This document shows, piece after piece, positions 1-12,561 of a stretch of DNA of 64,000 bases (positions are counted from its first letter, which is position 1; every line of letters starts with the position of its first letter). Below the pieces are notes generated by a model. It saw only the letters and a list, made by a program, of their open reading frames with translations, searched no databases and had not been told where the DNA came from. The position numbers and the translations under genes are program-made. The stretch is from Lineus longissimus (lineage: Eukaryota > Nemertea > Pilidiophora > Heteronemertea > Lineidae): the NCBI RefSeq assembly GCF_910592395.1, contig NC_088313.1, positions 20,102,437 through 20,166,436 of the forward strand. Reading direction: 5' to 3'.

Positions 1-56
1 AGCGGACGCTGACTGGTTGACTCAGCAAGTATGCGATTCCTGGGGTCGAATCCGGT
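1..56 (+). mobile_element. possible tRNA-like SINE fragment at the window edge
   Basis: A box B-like motif (GGGGTCGAATCCGG, 42-55) follows a weaker box A-like stretch (TGGTTGACTCAGC, about 13-25). The spacing of roughly 29 bases is a little shorter than in a true tRNA. This order is what a tRNA-derived SINE head or a decayed tRNA shows. The acceptor stem cannot be judged because the window begins here. The box A match is poor, so chance remains possible. Confidence 0.3.
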
Positions 57-3000
57 ACATCAGATCGGGAAAAAATGGAAGGATCCACACATCCACCTAT
101 ATCAGTATCTTGGCAAAACGCAGTTGGAAGTCCCGCAAGTTCACGTTTCAACTCCAATAGCAAACGTAAAGAGATTTTGTACGCCGTCCTCGCTCGCAAA
201 TTTGCTAACGCTGAGTAGTTACCTCATCAAGCATACGCTCAGGCTAAACGATTGCGCTTCATTTTTTGATGCGTAAGGAGGGAATATCGTGACTAGGCGT
301 CATCAATGCTCAAACATGAAGTGCATTTTCATTATGTTAATCACGGATAAATCAACGAATGCGTCAGCTGGTTTGGTCTAATATAGAAATATGGCTGTGC
401 AGAGCGACGTCGACGGGTATGACGGGTGTTAAAGGTAGTGTGGAGGTGAAGGGACGAAACGACATCATCTTCATGCCAGTAATCCATCGACAAATGAGCA
501 AAAAGAATCATCCAACCAGTCCATGTTCCTTTAATTTCTTATCAGCATAGCAAGAGTCACAGATTAAGAACATTAATAATTATCTGCTTGATATTGGTCT
601 TGTTAGGCTGGGCATAATTTGTACACATCACATGAGATAGGCACAGGAAATCTCGATGGTCCGAGCGATCTATTTCAATTGTTCCGCCATTAGGAGCTAG
701 TTCGTGGTGTTTGGCGATGAAAGGCGCTCTATTCTCAAGGACGGTGCTGGACAATAAGATATATGGTGGCCATATGATACAGTTTATGTCTGATCTAAGA
801 CATGCATGTGTCGAGTCATCAAGAATATTAATTTTGGATCAACCTTGTTATTTCTAAAAGAATATGCTGCATGGTGCATGTGCAAAATGTCGACCGCTGA
901 TGACGTCACATTCGATAGAATCCAATCATGTGTCGGATGTTAATTCTTGCCATCTTTTCATAAAGTATGACATTAACAGTTGTGGTCGATATGACTTGGA
1001 CGAAAAATTATTTTCATGGGATATGAAGTCTCAATTGACGGAATCCATGTACATAGCGAGTTTACAGTCATCAGGTGTACATGTACGCGTTCGTCCATTC
1101 GTGTTGGTCTATTCTCGGTCTTACTTTTGTACTTGGCCTTGAATCAATAGGCCAGGATGAAAGAGGTACAAGAGGATGTCATCAGAATTAAGCCATCTAC
1201 TTGATGAATATCGTAGACTCTCCTCCGGAAGATAAAGAATAAAGCCCTTTACCAATATGTATGTATCCCTGCCTCCCTTTGTCCGACATCGGAAAGTGCA
1301 CTTCCCTAGATACATGATTTGAGACGTTGGGCTTTGCAGCGTTTGAATTATATTGTTGGCACTGGGAGGCCTTTTTTACTCTCTCTAAATGACAGCATGC
1401 CCAGCAATTTACAGCAAAATCTCGAATTTCCACCTTCACTGATGGTGGAGTGAAAGGAGGAGTTTGGAATGGAGCAACATGGAACAATGTTTTCATGGTT
1501 CATTACAGCGCGTTCAGTTCCCCCTGGTCTTTTGGGGCCTGATATTAGACGATATCAAAGGGTATAGTCATCTCGCAAGCTTTTATCCATTTAAAGGGCG
1601 AAATGGCGAGGAACACGACCCCACTGAGCCAAAGAGGGATTAACCTGGCCTCGAGAGTATATCCAGGCAAGATGGCGGAAGGATTCTATAGAGTTGCAGA
1701 CGACTTTTCCTTGTGAAACGTGATGCGTCGACTTTGTGGCCTCCAAACAATGGTGGCTGATCTTTTGTGTGTCAAACTTATTAACGAGTTAATGTCGTCA
1801 GCCGTTCTCATTCCGTTGAATAAAATTGAAATTGGAATATGAGGAGGATGTTAAGCATTACGCGGAGTTCAAAATGGGCGGACACGGATCGTGACTATCA
1901 TCCAAGGCATTTTTAAGGATGAGGGACGACTAATACTGACAGTGACCCTTATATTCTGTCAGCAAAATCATCAGGATTTTGAACTACGACAGGATTATAC
2001 GTTTACTTTAGGCTGTCCGAATTGAGCTAACGTACATGTACTTTGGTGTGTTGTTCAAGGTTCAGCCGAGTTCGGCATAAAATGACCAAATGAAAGATAG
2101 TCCTCCGGCGATATCGTTCGTAAGCTTTATCCAGGAGATCCATGCATCGTGTTTCATGCAACTCAACACTTTTTCCTGATACTTTTCAAATCTGGAATCA
2201 GGTTCAAATTTGTGAATACAACGCACTGCGATTTGTAAAATGAGCAGCAATTCAAAATATGTTTTCAGGCTTTTGTGTTGTTCTTTCTTGCCAGTTTTGT
2301 AACATCAACCTGATATAAAGAGGAGAGATTCGGTGAGATTTTGATGTAACCACAGCTTTGTGAACGACAAATACATATTTGACAAAAAAGACAAGCTACT
2401 CCTGTATAATGATGTCATCATTGAATGGAAGCCTTTGTGAAAACACTGCCGTTTGCAGCAAACTTAAATTTACCTTGCTTCAAACATATCGCCGACAGTA
2501 GAATTAAATAAGTCTTACAAAAATCACATTTTTATGATCTGATTTGCCAAATAACCTTTATTCCCAGAGATAATCAATCAGGTCCACCTCTCTGTCAAGC
2601 CGGACCTGTCTCCTTAATGGCTAGCCAAATGCTCTCTCACCCTTAGGCACTATCCACACGATTTCTCCATCCGCCACAAAAGCAGGTCGGATTACTATTG
2701 TGATTTTTAATTGTAAAATGGGCACAATGATGACACCTCGCCCTTAGCCTTGGGTGATGTTCGAGGAAGATGTTAAGATGATAATTAGCCAGTCAATGTG
2801 AGGATTAAAATGTCGATACTTCACAGCACGAGAAAGGATCAAGAGTTGCAATTGGAGAACGGTTCTCACGTTTTGTTACTCTATTATCATTAAAACTGAA
2901 ATTTGGGGCGGGAGTGTAGTAATAACTCTGCCTTGAGCTTTATTTTTAAGTTCAATATTTTGTATACCGGGTACATCAACTATGTCATAGATACTGTGTC

Positions 3001-6000
3001 TCTCCTACTGATATTGGATAGCACCAGGCTGTGTTGTCATAATTTGTTTTCTGCATCTTGGATGTGGCGGCCAAAAGGCGTCTTTGGCCATGTCCTCTAA
3101 ACGCTAAAATCATTTCAGGGCGCCAATGCCCTATGATGTTTGACTGAAGTTCCGTAGATCTTTGGACTGTCTCACAGAGATTCGTTATCAACACATCGAA
3201 GTGACGAAATTTAAATTCATATTCGCCAAGTTCCGGTTCCATCACCTCAATGTTGCGAACGATACTAGAATCTGTGGCCATGTCTTAAATTTTCAGATAT
3301 TTGTATACAATTTGTTACTTTCTCACCACCTTTCGGTGCCAACGAGGGCAGAATGGGCGGCAGGTCCTTGGCCGAGGTCGGGTCACCCATCCTACTCACC
3401 CAGGGGAATGCCCAGCCCCGGGGAGAGGCGCGCAATCATGGATGTCGACAACCCAATTAAACGTGGAACGGAGCTGATCGGAGTGTGAGCTAATTTAAGG
3501 CTGATATTAATTACGAAATGAGATGAATATAACGGAGTGACATCAACATCTCCACGATTCAAATGGAATAATTTATAAGATGGCAAATTGCTTCTGCCAG
3601 AGACGCAATGTGGTGGATGATGGCTGCAGTCACTTGCTCTTCAATGGGCGATTGGGTTGAAACAAGTCAAGGAGTCATGCATGTGGTGTGAGAAGAAAAA
3701 AACTAAAGACTTTTACTGTCTGAAATATCAAAATTGGAAGTCTAGGGGCGACTGCATCTTTAACCGTTCTCTCGCAACAGTTTAGTACCGCGTTTATTAA
3801 CATAATATCTGCCCCAGCAGTCGAGATCGACTGGTCTTCACTGGCCATAGAGAATCCTCAGGCTACAATCATAAGTAATCAAAGACAGGTACTATAAAAG
3901 TATGACTCAAAGGCAGAGTTCCCCCTGGCATGACTGTCCTCGTGAATGATTCGTTCGCGAAATGATCTCAAGGTAGTGGTAACTAAAGACGAAAGTCGGG
4001 GCAAAGTTTCCACCATCTCACGCAGAAGATCTTGAGGGCGCGCGGACAGACGTGGATGGACCAGGATCAGGTGTCGTACCTCCCCGGCCGCTCATCGGAC
4101 CGGTGAGAACTTCAACCATAGCACCACCAACCCTCCGGCCATCGGAAATAAGCTATTCGTAAACACGTGCTGTTTAATGATTGCTTTTAATGCTTTTGAT
4201 TCGGACGACATCCAACCTGTCCTTTTCCTTTCGTCGCCATTCTGTTTCCTTCGGCGGCTATTTGATTAGTTGTACACAGCCCGCCAACAAATCTGTTCAC
4301 TATATTTTCTCCAGCAGAATTGGCACATTCGGTGATAAATTCTGAAAGTTCGGCATAAAGCGCAAGCCGTCGTGTTAAATACACCTAAAGGTGGCAGCAA
4401 CTTTATTTCTGAGCGACAACGGACCAAGTAAGACAGTGTGCGAGGAATATTTGCACCGCAAGACAAACGCCATGGCCATGATGATGGCTCTTGTTTATCC
4501 AACGTATACCGGAGGGAACATGCATCTATTTCAATTTAGAACTCAAGTCTATCATTTTTCGTTTTGGGGAACCACAGGTTGTCGTCGAGGGAGGAACCTT
4601 CTTGAAAGAACAGCCGACATTTCCGGGTCACGTGCAACGTCTGTGAGACCACGTGCACGAGAAAGGTCCGCACGCGCACCGCCTTTACCGTGAAATTTTA
4701 CATCTTCGGTGAGGCGTCAAACGTATTATCATTTTGCTGTAAATACCTTTGACTGAGATTTCGTTTCTGAATGTAACCATCTGGCATTAGGTTCTTTGAC
4801 AATGTAGCTGCATTATAGGCCCTAGCCTGAAGCGAAAATAATGGCTAAGGAGCTATTTAACAGGTTTTCGCGGAAAATAATGGAAATTTATGACTTTCGC
4901 TCTTGGTAATTGGACATATGTCAACATAAATTGAGATTGGATGAGGGTACACTTTAGTCTTCCGCTTGGCATCTTATACGCTAACTGTCCATGTTGGCAG
5001 TTGGCGTTTGAGAAGTGAGCAAGATGTCAGCACAGAGAGCAGTTTCAGATATATATTTTCTGCACCTCAAAATAATTTGAATTCTTTTGGGTGTGTCTGC
5101 CGTTTCTCTCAATTGGCTGCTTTCGCCTGCGGGTTCTGAGAAAAACGAAAGAGCCGTTCCGGGTACGTTTTACTGAACTGATCGGGCTGGAAATGATTTC
5201 TTTAGAATGACTGAGCAAAGTCGAGAAAACTAAAGCGTTAATCAGATAAATAAAATCAGTTCACTTCAACCTTTTTCAACGCCAGGTTCTTGAGAGATAT
5301 GAACAGTCCCCGCCTGAACCACCGCAGGTTTCCTCCGTAGGGTGGAGTCGAGCCTCGTGCTAGAAATCTGCGTCAGCTGGCTTCGCCCTAGGAGGCCGTC
5401 ATCGCACGCGGCCGAAAGTTGCCTCGCTATTGAAGGATGGCCCTTAGAGTGCCAATTATTCATGTAAATCATCAATAGGACACATTATCCAATCTAAACA
5501 CCACGTGAGGCTCTTGTGGCGAGATTTCCTTTAATTCTCATTCGCACGAGATTCTCGTGGGCGAAATTCCAACCTCTTTTTTGTTCGCCTTTTTGTAAAT
5601 GGGATTAAAACACGTTTTTTTAATGAAATTGTTTTATCAAGGTTGATAGATATTAACACTTTTTTTACAATAGCTCTTCAGCCTAAATACAAAGTCAAAT
5701 ATCATTATAAAGGCATCCTAACTCAAACATTAAAAATTGTAGCTCCCATTCATAAAGTTTGTTGTAGATATATTTTATGTTGAACGCACCACATAGGTCA
5801 TGGCCGATGACACAGGACAAGAGGTCTCAGAGGAAGCTTCTTGATATGCCTAACAGGCTTAGCAATTTCCTGCATTACGTGGAAGGTTAAAACATTTCTG
5901 GCCTAGCCCAAAACACGATATATTGTCTTACAACAAAACCCGCTCGCACCTGGGCTTAAATTCCCATATTTCTAAAGTCTTATCAAAGCAGGGTCACCAG

Positions 6001-6109
6001 GGCAAACCTTAATAATACCGACCCCCACGAAACACCTTTCACGCTGGTAGATAGACCTGTGGCAAGGGCTAATAAACCAGATGAATATTGTGTATTAGTT
6101 AAGCTGGTA
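57..6109. other. 6 kb with no gene recognised
   Basis: No frame here exceeds 121 codons and none shows a family signature. GC-rich islands lie at about 3330-3480, 4020-4150, 4620-4690 and 5280-5450. The last carries a 69-codon minus-strand frame (5266-5475) with C/G-rich third positions, but no convincing splice sites. Two CACGTG E-boxes 21 bp apart occur at 4629 and 4650. A small hairpin (7-bp stem) is at 2579-2608. The 12-base word AGTTCCCCCTGG occurs near 1513 and again near 3917. Otherwise I see nothing. Confidence 0.6.
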
Positions 6110-6632
6110 ACTTCATCTGGTTGGCGTCATACATTATCTCCATCTCGTGATACCATCATCCATATGGCGTTCTACAGTATCTCCATCTCGTGATCTGTTG
6201 GACAGATACCTTCATCAGCATGGAGTTCTACAGTATCTCCATCTCGTGTTCTGTTGGACAGATACCTTCATCGGGATGGAGCTCTGCAGTATCTCCATCT
6301 CGTGATCAGTTGGACAGATACCTTCATCGGGATGGAGCTCTGCAGTATCTCCATCTCGTGATCAGTTGGACAGATACCTTCATCGGGATGGAGCTCTTCA
6401 GTATCTCCATCTCGTGTTCTGTTGGAAGTATTATACGTAGGGTTAAGCCGTGCCATATAACTGGACAGATACCTTCATCAGCATGGAGTTCAACAGTATC
6501 TCCATCTCGTGATCTGTCGGACAGATATCTTCATCAGGATGGCGTTCTTCAGTAACTCCATCTCTTGCACTATTGTGCAGGTACATTCTCACCAGGATGG
6601 ACCTTTACGGTACCTCCGTCTTCTGGTCTCAG
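6110..6632. repeat. 56-bp minisatellite, about nine units
   Basis: Units begin with CAGTATCTCCATCTCGTG at 6175, 6231, 6287, 6343 and 6399, exactly 56 bp apart. Further units start at 6494 and 6550, and degenerate ones lie on both edges (6110-6174 and 6606-6632). Central units are nearly identical, with variants AGCATGGAGTT versus GGGATGGAGCT, and edge units are diverged. This is the usual result of internal homogenisation. The unit starting at 6399 carries an extra 39 bp (about 6428-6466) not seen in any other. Because 56 is not a multiple of three, the open frames through the array on both strands are by-products of the repeat and should not be annotated as genes. Confidence 0.95.
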
Positions 6633-9600
6633 TTAAAGCACATGAAAGAGCCAGCCAAGTGCAGGCGTTCTGTTCATATTTCCGTCTTATTGGCGATGAA
6701 GCTTCAGGAGTCCAGATGGCTCTTCGCATGTTGAAAGGTGGATGAAGGGTAATCGAACATCCAGGAGAAGACTTGTTCGTAACACCATCGTGGTAACGAT
6801 GGATCACGTTAGAGTCTATGCATTAAGACAATGACATGCATTCCGTCATTCTTCGTACCTCGAAGTACAAATAAAACGTAAAGGAGTTGTTTTAGATAAA
6901 CTATTTGCTGTAATCCTTGCTCGCGATAAATAAAACAGTGTACCGTTTCCAGCGTTCTCCAGCCGGAGGCAGCTGGCTGAAGGCATTGGCTCGCATTCTC
7001 AGCTGACGGAACCAACGTTAAATTCCAATGTTTAAGTCATTATAAATCTCCACTTACACAGAGATCACTTACAGATCACTCACAGGAAGCTTCTTTCAAC
7101 AACAACGTATCTCAGCAGTTGCTGTAAAACTATTTTCGAGATGTGGAAGTTCAGTTTTGTCCCCAGGTGTGTTGTACTTTAGTAAACAGCAGTTTAGAGT
7201 TTGTTTACCTTGCGTACGTCTACCGCTGTTTTCTTCCTTACTGCTCAAGGCGCCATAATGAAATCATTTTAAAATGTAGCTTCCTTTTCCCAACCGTACC
7301 ACAGGTGATTCTATCCTAAGGATGTTCATGCTGACACTAATAGCAGACAGTCCCCTGTAACAGAGTAGAAGTTTAGGATGAACCACACTAAGATAAAGGT
7401 CCACAACTTCCCAATGCATATTCTACATTCTACGCCTCTGAACAAGAGTCTACTGGTAGCACACATGCGTTCACAAATCTTCTTCGAACGTAAGCCGGTG
7501 TAACATCTGTCAGTTTGTCCCATGTTTCAGTGTTACTCCTATCGTTTCCATTTTAACGGATAAGGCGATCACTGGCTGAACGACAAGCATTCGAGGCCAG
7601 TTGAAGGGGAAACACTCACACACAGAAACACTCACAGATACTACACCGGTTGTGAATGGAGAATAACACACAAATGAACGCGGTGAATATGCAAACCGAG
7701 GTGAATGACTGATATACAAGAAAGATCTCATGAGACAAAAATTGCCGTCACGTAATAGTCCATAATTATGTCGCGAAAAAATGAACATGATTTAGCGCTT
7801 ACACCTGTCAGCCCCAGCTAGAAAACCTTTCTCCTTGATTGGAACTGTGATACCTTGTTCCCAAGAGATATACGACATGTTTACAATAACAAAACTACCG
7901 CAAAGTAAAACATAAGACGAGGTTAGCCGGTCCCACAAGAACGGAATCAATAATCGAATGGCAATGATTTGCTGTACGTGACGTCATAGCGCGCCGCTGC
8001 TCCGTTACGCGATATGGCGAATGAAGCAACGCGATATAATCGCTCTGACGATCTCCACATGGCCGCTCATGATCTTTCTCCCGCATATAGCATTTAGCCA
8101 AGGCACTTAGCAGGACGTTACGGATACTTTCTTGGGCTATGGAATGTAATACCAGTAATCCTTGGAGGAATTCTTCATCACTTTCTTAGAGATTCTTGCA
8201 GTTTTCTTCCAAAGATTTGAAACCTATACTTGGATTAGATACTTTATTTCATCAACGGGACGCTTGACAAACTATCGGGATATATACTTTTGGAGGCAAA
8301 ACTAAGGTAGGATTGCATTATTTAGCCATAGTATGTTGAGAAAAATGATGAGGCTAAGGTGACGTTTCTTACCATGATATACATTTTATTTTGAATTGAG
8401 CGAGTAACAAATAGTAGACTCACATGACCAATATCAGAAAGTTGCTTCTGGTACACTTCCACTTCGCTACTTCTGCAGCTTTGCTTTGCCTTCAAATGGA
8501 AAAATATCTTGATTTACAAAATAATATGACAGTTGTTTACCCATAGTACTTCAGAAAACATTTGCATTATTGAAAACAAATGCCTGTGCGTGTCAGATTG
8601 CTTATTGATGAGTCTTCCACTATCGTTCTGCATGTCGTGATTTCTTCATCTATGCGATACATCTTTGGTTTGCATTAATCAATAAGAGATATTCTAAGCA
8701 TCGTCTGCTACATGTAGATAAGACACAAATACAACACCGATAACAACAATTGGCGCTTCTTTATCAAAACAATCTAGCTTGGACTGCTGCCGCGTCGTTA
8801 CTGTCACTCCCTTCTCGGGCGATCGATCTTTTTCTACGGTCAGGATTCGACACTACCAAGGACTTTCATTTCTCATTGACCGCTGCATGACTGTTTGTCA
8901 TCCTTTCAGCTCTTTCGCGTCCGATTAGACAAGACCTGGACTCAAGATTTCTTCAAGCTCTCAGGCCATAACTTTGGTAGTTATTGTGCCAACTGCATGC
9001 ATTCTTTGGCGCATGATGGTATGTTGCACGAACATGGCTCGGCGAACAATTTCTCTGCTACCATGACCTCAAACCATATTACATCCACTCATAAACGTTG
9101 GATGACCTGATCAATCATATTGGATCCTTCATCAAATCTTGGCAAGATGGGTTCGTACTCGGGACAAACCGGTGGTAAATCTTGCACTATGCAATGCTTC
9201 GGGCACTCCCGAATGTTGAAGATGGTTTCGAGACTAAATGCTCGTGATACCTACATCGGAATCTGCTGGGAATGTCGTCAAACGATCGTGATGAGCCTTC
9301 AGAAAGGTTGTGATATATCCGTTTATAACTAAAGAGTAAAGGTATCATTATTGAGTTGGTATATGCTTCGATATTGATTCTGGGGTCAGTCAACGTTCAA
9401 ATCGTAACATTTAATATCGGTTTAGATAATATGTAAATACATAATGACGTCGACCCAGCCTTTAACTGTTGACGTTCACGCCTGCAGCTAAGTGCTATTA
9501 CATGAACCATAAAGATTGACCAACAAAAACGGATGTAAAGTTAGAGAACTTGATCTAAATTTGTTGTCAGTCCAGTCCTCCTCATCAGAACTTCCAACGA

Positions 9601-9881
9601 TGACGAGCATACTGGTAATGCAACTTTGGGGATCTGATCAGATAATACTACCAGTGGAATTCGGCCGATGCGAGTCGGTACCCCCTGCAGGCTCGGCCAT
9701 GGCATGTTCGTGCGGGTCACTCATCAACCTGACACAAGCATTCCGTCATTGGACGATGTTGTTGTGAATTATTAACGATACTTAACAGTGATGACATCAA
9801 TATGTGACTAATTAGAGTTGTTTTGGCTGACTTTGTAGCTTGACTCATCTGGTGGCGTTGAAGCACGAGTGGGGATTGTCA
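6633..9881. other. 3.2 kb with no gene recognised
   Basis: Two tiny direct duplications occur: AGATCACT twice with an 11-bp period (7062-7080), and GAAACACTCACA twice with a 16-bp period (7609-7636). A single TGACGTCA site (7979-7986) sits in a CpG-rich 70-bp patch. Open but unremarkable frames at 8895-9332 have no splice or family support. Confidence 0.6.
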
Positions 9882-10004
9882 GTGCCAGCCGACAAGTTCG
9901 ATCTGACCTGTTTCATCAAGTGGCCACCAGGGGATAAAACTTACCCCCAAGGGACTCGGGTCTAATCGCTGGTCGGTTCGATCACCGATTCTTGTCGCTG
10001 GCAC
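9882..10004. repeat. 123-bp segment bounded by a 14-bp inverted repeat
   Basis: GTGCCAGCCGACAAG at 9882-9896 is mirrored by CTTGTCGCTGGCAC at 9991-10004, with one base gained or lost in the arm. The next bases inward (GATCTGACC against the complement of GGTTCGATC) retain weak similarity. The layout would fit a small non-autonomous DNA element or a hairpin. I see no clear target duplication outside the arms, so the boundary of any element is uncertain. Confidence 0.4.
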
Positions 10005-11569
10005 CTGTGATGACCAACGCAAACGAAATGTTGTCCCCTGCGAGCATGATCGCAGGTCGAAGCGCCAAAATCGCTCTTTTGTGGGCCGAACTCCATAAAC
10101 TCTACAGTATGAAGCCCGAACCAAATGAACAGTTACGTCGTTGTTAACTCATTAGCGTTCTTCATTTATAATATAAACTTGCATAAACGAGAAGATCGCC
10201 CGTGATATCAAGACAACACACACCTGCCCCTCGCTGTATTATTGCCTAACTAATTCTCAATGAATTACACGATAGGCCAATAAGTCATGATATCAGTATC
10301 TAATGATAGCTATTGTTTTCAGTTGGAGGTATCATACGTTTTCAACAGTGTATGGCATGAGGGGGAGGGGGATCTTGATATCAAAGTTATGAGATCAAAA
10401 TGTAGTTTTGGAAACCATATGGTAAATCGGATGCCCTCTCCATGCGGCCACGATAACGCGGACTAGATGTAGTTAAACTGGCATCAACATCCTTCTATTT
10501 CCCATTTGGCTTGCTGGGGAATCGCCAATTTGTTAAATTGCAGTCACAAAAGACGGCGGACGTGGGATCGTGACCTCCTGGCAAGGTCCATCACACTTAA
10601 TATCCTATCGCTTTTGCCGTCGAACATGCGGTATTATCTCGGTCACCATCATCATCATCTTCTTTGAAGCAACTATAGCTATCGTAAGCTTCGCACTTAT
10701 CGTATCATTTAACTAAAAATACCTTGCAATTATACCTTTCCGTCGATCGCCGTTGAATTGTCAATATTTTTTTACCGTCGGATTGCCATTGATTTAATTG
10801 TTTTGAAGAGAGACGACGAAGGTGGAACCCCAAACCACCCCCACAGAAGCGACAAGCACGCAACTGGTCATACGACAGCAACTAAGGTTTAACAACGCTT
10901 AATTAGGTCTGATGATACATTCAGAGCGAACACCCCACCAAAGACTTAATTTTGACACTGATTTGATATCGATGTCACTCAAAAAGAATGCAACCTACGC
11001 TTCTGGATGATCGATGCCATTTCTGCCGGCAAAAGTGCAGTATGATTGTTAGAGATGTTACAGTTAAATACATTTTGGTTACCAGTCTCGTTTGTGATGT
11101 CTCTAAAGCTTCTTTATCAGTTACACTAATGAGTCATGGCTCCGATCATTTTGCAGCCAAGTTGTTATCTTCAGCAAGATAAGATTATGTCGTACTCGCG
11201 GACTGCACCGCAAATGACACAACAACAGTCGGTGAAGTATGAATGATTCGCTGGTTCAAAAGGTCCCTAGCCTTTTTTGCCGTAATCAGCCATCTCTGAA
11301 CATAACATAGTTCAGTGTATCACTGATTGCATCACCAAATGTCGCGTGACTCACTTTGAGCCGGCAAGCTAAGAGATACAAATTGTAACTTTCTTTTGAC
11401 TACTCCGACAGTGAGTGGCATCATCGTGTTGCATTTTGAATCGACAGTTTCGATCCCTAAGTGTCTAGCGAACTGAATAGCTGCCAAGCAGTCGAATTTG
11501 CTTGAATCGATTTATCTTACTTCTAAAACGTTCACTGTAGACTGGGAGGAATTATTCTTCTCCAACATA
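10005..11569. other. 1.6 kb with no gene recognised
   Basis: A degenerate direct duplication of about 22 bp starts with CCGTCG (near 10740 and again near 10774). The word CGGAC-GGATCGTGAC (near 10557) resembles one near 1876, possibly an old dispersed repeat. No frame of interest is present. Confidence 0.55.
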
Positions 11570-11843
11570 TCTAAGGCGGGTTGAACGTTTTTAGTGCCGC
11601 TATCAACCTCGATGGTTCTACGTCAGAGTTATAAGCCAATACAAGTGACTCGGACGTCTGTTTCCGAAGTCAAATTGGTTTTATCCTTGTACCAATATTG
11701 ATAATTGGGCAATGTCTATTGGCCAATTTTACCATTTCATTAAACGGCTTGGTCAAATATCTCGATCATATTACTGAGTATTTGTGAAGTGAGACATAGG
11801 CACTGAATTAGTCGGACAGGCAAGATCGATCTCGCTTCTTCGC

Positions 11844-11879
11844 CGACCCGCTGAAGACAAAGACTATGTCTTCGGGTCG
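11844..11879. other. strong hairpin in array unit 1
   Basis: CGACCCG (11844-11850) plus GAAGACA (11853-11859) pair with TGTCTTCGGGTCG (11867-11879), leaving a 2-base bulge and a 7-base loop AAGACTA. The homologous position of unit 3 holds a different hairpin, GGTCCT with AGGACC (12630-12645). It follows the 14-bp palindrome CGAGATCGATCTCG. Confidence 0.6.
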
Positions 11880-12442
11880 CTTTGTTTGTGTTCAACAAGT
11901 GCCCGCCGATATCTAGTGCCGGCTGCTATTTGGCTGTAGACGTCCGGTCCTGTTGGTTCATGTCCTCGGAGTTGGCAACGCTACGGGTGCTGTGATACCA
12001 ATCCAAATACGTGTACCTTCCAAGAGCAGAACTTGTGCTTCTCTTCTCAGTCAAATTGGCTTTGTGCTTGTTCCCATATTGATTGTATGTCAACATCGTC
12101 AGTCAATTTCATTATTCCATTGACGGCATTGTGGCCCGGTCAGTCAAATATCACGATCAGATTACTAAGTGTGTGTAAAATGAGATTTGTTTGAGTTTAG
12201 GAAGTGTCCGTTGATATAGAGCGCTGCCATTTCGAGATGGTTTGATGGTCCGGTCGGTTCATGTCCTCAAGAGTTGGCATCGCCTCAGGTGCTCTGGTAA
12301 GAATATCTTCCAAACAGCAGGAGTCAAACTGAGGTAGACCAGGGATTGACCACGAAAATTGATTATTAGTAAAGGTCTCTGGCCAGTTGGACCATTCCAT
12401 TGACGGGTTGATGGCTCAGATATCTTGATCAGATAACTTAAT

Positions 12443-12561
12443 GGCTAATATTCATAAAGACTAGTAAATGCTTTTACTACAGTTTTCTACAGAGATGGCT
12501 TGTGTAAATGTACATGAAGTTTAAAGTAAAAGCATTTACTAGTCTTTTATAAATATCAGCC
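12443..12561. mobile_element. 119-bp MITE-like inverted-repeat element with AAT target duplication
   Basis: The ends are long inverted repeats of about 37 bp starting GGCTAATATTCATAAAGACT on the left. The right arm mirrors this with two substitutions and one extra A. The inner 23 bases of each arm (12456-12478 and 12525-12547) are perfect complements. It is flanked by AAT on both sides (12440-12442 and 12562-12564). Removing the element and one AAT restores a sequence that aligns base for base with the empty site in array unit 2 (ATTACTAAGTGTGTGTAAAA near 12162). It has no coding capacity, so it would be non-autonomous. A 3-bp duplication and GG-start arms are compatible with PIF/Harbinger-type elements, but that assignment is inference. 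Confidence 0.75.

Noticed and set aside
901-908. Isolated TGACGTCA CRE site, and another at 7979
   Set aside because: About one such 8-mer is expected by chance in 64 kb, and neither lies near a supported gene.
3330-3480. Resemblance to 5S rRNA on the minus strand (CCTGGGTGAGTAGGATGGGTGACC)
   Set aside because: The match covers about 25 bases of the 3' half only. The box A region and the flanking stems of 5S rRNA are absent.
3893-3900. TATA box-like TATAAAAG
   Set aside because: Common by chance in AT-rich DNA, with no initiator or coding exon downstream.
6190-6555. 121-codon frame with internally repeated peptide (and a minus-strand counterpart)
   Set aside because: It is a by-product of the 56-bp minisatellite, whose period shifts frame at every unit.
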